DNA of 24,742 nucleotides from a virus: positions 1 to 24,742 of IMG/VR virus record IMGVR_UViG_3300044977_000025; one strand, given 5' to 3'. The translations under genes were made by a program, and so were the position numbers. The notes below the pieces were generated by a model. It saw only the letters and a program-made list of their open reading frames with translations, searched no databases and had not been told where the DNA came from. This document shows positions 22,593 through 24,742 of this stretch, one piece after another. The stretch's first letter is position 1; each line of letters opens with the position of its first letter.

Positions 22593-24233
22593 ATGGCTAA
22601 TTTCAACTTAACGGTCACGAACGTCGGGGATTCCGCGCTTTCGAGCGTTACCGCTGGTGGATCCTTTAATATCACCGGAGTTTCCTTTGGTAGCGGTCAA
22701 ATCGGTTCGGGTAATCCGCAAGCCCTCACCGCCTTAATTAATCCGCAATATTCCGAGAATATTCAAAACGCGAATGTGCTAGTCCAATTTCAAACGAGCA
22801 TCGAGTTTATTCTGGCTGAGTCCGCGATTCCGGTAAGCTTCTCTAACTATGAAGTCGGCGTTTTTGCGAGCGTTAATGGTGGTTCCCCGCTTCTGTTCGC
22901 TTATGGCTATACGACTTTACCCGACAATTTAACGGCGGGCGGAACTCAAACCTTTGATTATGTCCTTGGGATTAAGTATAGCCAAACGGCGCAAGTCACG
23001 GTTTCCCTTGTTAATACGATGTCGGTTCCGCTTCACGCGGCAACTCACATCTTAGGAGCTTCTGGACCTGGAGGGGGAATCGACCCGCTTCCCGTCGCGA
23101 CTTCCTTGCTTCCCGGTCTCGTCCCAACGTCAACGAATACAGGGGCGAAAGTCTTAACCGATACCGGAACCGTAAGCTGGCAAGCTCTCCCGGCGCAAAA
23201 CATCGGTTCCCCGATTTTAGTAAATGGAGACTTCTCCGTTCAAAGCCGTTCGGATGGTACCCTCGGCGGGTCAATCTCCGGAGGCGCAGCTTATCTTCTC
23301 GATAACTGGTATCTCAATAGTTCCGCTAGCATACCGCACGTTAGCGCGACGTGGAACGAATGGGACGGAACTTTTACGCCAGACGCGGTTTTTAAAAACC
23401 CGAAAGGCTTCGTTCGCTTTTCCTCTACCCAAGCCGTTTCTACTAGCTCTTTCCTCGATTTAAACACCTACATCGAAGCGAACGATTTAGACACGGCAAT
23501 CGGTTACGCCTGCGTGCCTTCGACTTTAATTCGCTGTTCGACCGCCAACCAGAGTTTACTTATGTATTGCCAAAGTGGTGATGGGACTTTCCTCTTCGGA
23601 AATCTCGTTACGCTTAGTAGCTCTTGGCAACGGTTCTCCTTTTCGCTTCCGTCCTCTTGGCCCGCCTTTAGTCATTTTAACCGCGATACTCTCGCGGATC
23701 TCGCGAAGCTTGGGTTGACGCTCTCCTTCCGGATTATTTCGACGAGTAGCGGGAGCGTACCGGCGAGCAATAACACGTGGACGACATCGACAACGAGCGG
23801 CTCCGCGTGGAATCCGTTTACGGGTAGCGGCTCGACTTTCGACATCGCCGATGTCCGTTTCGACGCAAATTGTAGTTCCGTTCAAAATCCGATTTTCGAG
23901 CCGCAACAAAATACGTATGACCGATGCTTACGACTCTACGAGCCGAACATTACCTACGTCGGCATCATCAACAATCTTGTCGGAGGCACGACCACCTCGA
24001 TTGGGAGCGGAAATTACCGGGTGGCAAAACGCATCCTTCCGAAAAACTTCACAGCTAGCAGCGGTCTCGGTAACGGAACGTTACAAATCTTGGGACAAGA
24101 TAGTGGTCGCACGATTACGGGTATTGGTACGGGCGGAAATCTTCTTGGCTTTAACCAGATTCAAGCCGGTGGCTATTCGGAAGATGTCGGCAACGGCTGC
24201 TATGCTTTAGTAAACGCGGACTCTTCTTTCTAG
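22593..24233 (+). CDS. Tail fibre protein, H-like, with C-terminal carbohydrate-binding-like region
   Basis: The product has 546 residues. The N-terminal ~150 residues (ALSSVTAGGSFNITGVSFGSGQ, then ALTALINPQ, YEVGVFA, FAYGYTTLPDNLTAGGTQTFDYVLGIKYS) have the pattern of the collar domain by which P2 H-type fibres bind the baseplate. HAATHILGASGPGGGIDPLP then ATSLLPGLVPTSTNTGAKVLTDTGTVSW is the hinge and one copy of a shaft repeat like that of the 16887 gene. The C-terminal part begins VNGDFSVQSRSDGT, then AYLLDNWY, and later has FEPQQNTYDRCLRLYEPNI, a pattern of phage carbohydrate-binding fibres. It is probably the host receptor-binding protein. GGTAATTACCAGGTGA stands before ATG 22593. Confidence 0.8.
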   Translation: MANFNLTVTNVGDSALSSVTAGGSFNITGVSFGSGQIGSGNPQALTALINPQYSENIQNANVLVQFQTSIEFILAESAIPVSFSNYEVGVFASVNGGSPLLFAYGYTTLPDNLTAGGTQTFDYVLGIKYSQTAQVTVSLVNTMSVPLHAATHILGASGPGGGIDPLPVATSLLPGLVPTSTNTGAKVLTDTGTVSWQALPAQNIGSPILVNGDFSVQSRSDGTLGGSISGGAAYLLDNWYLNSSASIPHVSATWNEWDGTFTPDAVFKNPKGFVRFSSTQAVSTSSFLDLNTYIEANDLDTAIGYACVPSTLIRCSTANQSLLMYCQSGDGTFLFGNLVTLSSSWQRFSFSLPSSWPAFSHFNRDTLADLAKLGLTLSFRIISTSSGSVPASNNTWTTSTTSGSAWNPFTGSGSTFDIADVRFDANCSSVQNPIFEPQQNTYDRCLRLYEPNITYVGIINNLVGGTTTSIGSGNYRVAKRILPKNFTASSGLGNGTLQILGQDSGRTITGIGTGGNLLGFNQIQAGGYSEDVGNGCYALVNADSSF

Positions 24234-24625
24234 TGGCTAACACGGTTTACACTACTTTTAAAACCGCGCTGCTAGACGGAACGATAAACCTAGCCACGGC
24301 CAATCTTTGGGCGTTAATTTCTACTTCCGGTTACACGCCGAACTACGCGACGGATAGCTTTGTATCCGTCATCGCTCCGATTTTATCGAGGGTTGCGCTA
24401 ACCGGAATAACCGTTTCGAACGGCTCGCTCTTCGCGAACGACCCAACGTTTCCCGCCGTGAATTCGGGCAGCGTAGTAACGCAAGTTATCGTCTATATAA
24501 ATTCCGGTTCGGACGCTACTTCCCAATTAATCTGCACTTTCAATCAAGCGTGCCCCGGATTACCCGTCGCAACTAACGATGGAAATATAGAGGTGCAATG
24601 GGTAGGCGAAATCTTCTCTCTCTAA
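24233..24625 (+). CDS. Small unknown virion-associated protein after the fibre
   Basis: The product has 130 residues. Its GTG start (24233) overlaps the fibre TAG (TAGTG), so the two genes are coupled. The frame has no signal peptide or membrane span. The pattern KTALLDGTINLATANLWALISTSGYTPNY, then APILSRVALTGITVSNGSLFANDPTFPAV and VIVYINSGSDATSQLICTFN, resembles a family of small phage structural proteins in fibre regions with no known function. It could decorate the fibre or aid its folding; the data do not tell. It is beta-rich and ends VQWVGEIFSL. Confidence 0.65.
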   Translation: MANTVYTTFKTALLDGTINLATANLWALISTSGYTPNYATDSFVSVIAPILSRVALTGITVSNGSLFANDPTFPAVNSGSVVTQVIVYINSGSDATSQLICTFNQACPGLPVATNDGNIEVQWVGEIFSL

Positions 24626-24641
24626 AGAGTATTTAAACGCG

Positions 24642-24742
24642 ATGGCTGATATTGAAATTGTAAACGAACCGGCTCCGGAGCCTAAGCGTGGACCTTGGGT
24701 TAACGCAGGCGGACGTGGACGAATGGAATGTACCGTCCGTTT
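24642..24742 (+). CDS. Start of an unidentified gene, cut by the window edge
   Basis: ATG 24642 has GTATTTAAACGCG 13 bases upstream, the start signal of this window. Thirty-three codons are visible, reading MADIEIVNEPAPEPKRGPWV and continuing with a basic, Gly/Arg-rich part. Nothing identifies it yet. A small protein next to the fibre would be expected, such as a fibre chaperone or a further structural protein. Confidence 0.55.
   Translation, partial: MADIEIVNEPAPEPKRGPWVNAGGRGRMECTVR

Overview
The window is the structural module of a double-stranded DNA tailed phage or prophage with a contractile (myovirus) tail. The head and packaging genes resemble the lambda type (Nu1-like small terminase, GpA-type large terminase, lambda-B-type portal). 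The tail and baseplate genes follow the P2/Mu type (sheath, tube, frameshifted chaperone, tape measure, X, D, V, U, W, J, I, fibre). No integrase, replication, lysis or host gene is visible, so lifestyle and host cannot be read from it. Clear Shine-Dalgarno sites are uncommon, which fits a bacterial host that uses them sparingly; I cannot name it.

Layout. 1-444: end of a gene with a possible helix-turn-helix. 445-799: non-coding stretch with five stem-loops. 800-7604: packaging and head genes on + (unknown 83 aa, small terminase, 89 aa unknown, large terminase, gpW-like joiner, portal, protease-scaffold, major capsid protein), closed by a strong intrinsic terminator at 7628-7654. 7678-8037: a connector-like gene on +. 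8034-9274: three genes on - (tail terminator-like, a 20-residue membrane peptide, GpZ-like). 9308-14431: small unknown gene, sheath, tube, chaperone with -1 frameshift, tape measure and tail protein X on +. 14428-16334: late control D (split by a frameshift) and baseplate V on -. 16353-24742: U, repeat-containing fibre, W (gp25), J, a fusion of a glycosidase-like barrel with tail protein I, fibre H, an accessory protein and a gene cut by the window edge.

Three features of organisation stand out. First, essential tail genes sit in two reversed blocks. Each meets the forward gene on its left through a self-complementary 4-base stop overlap (TTAA and CTAG), and diverges from the forward gene on its right across a short intergenic region. 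Second, every gene start preceded by an intergenic gap of about 10 bases or more carries a GTAnTT element 12-15 bases upstream, while genes whose start touches or lies within 5 bases of the previous stop mostly lack it. Third, two recoding signals or lesions occur: a canonical T TTT TTG slippery site in the tail chaperone, and an apparent +1 frameshift in late control D.
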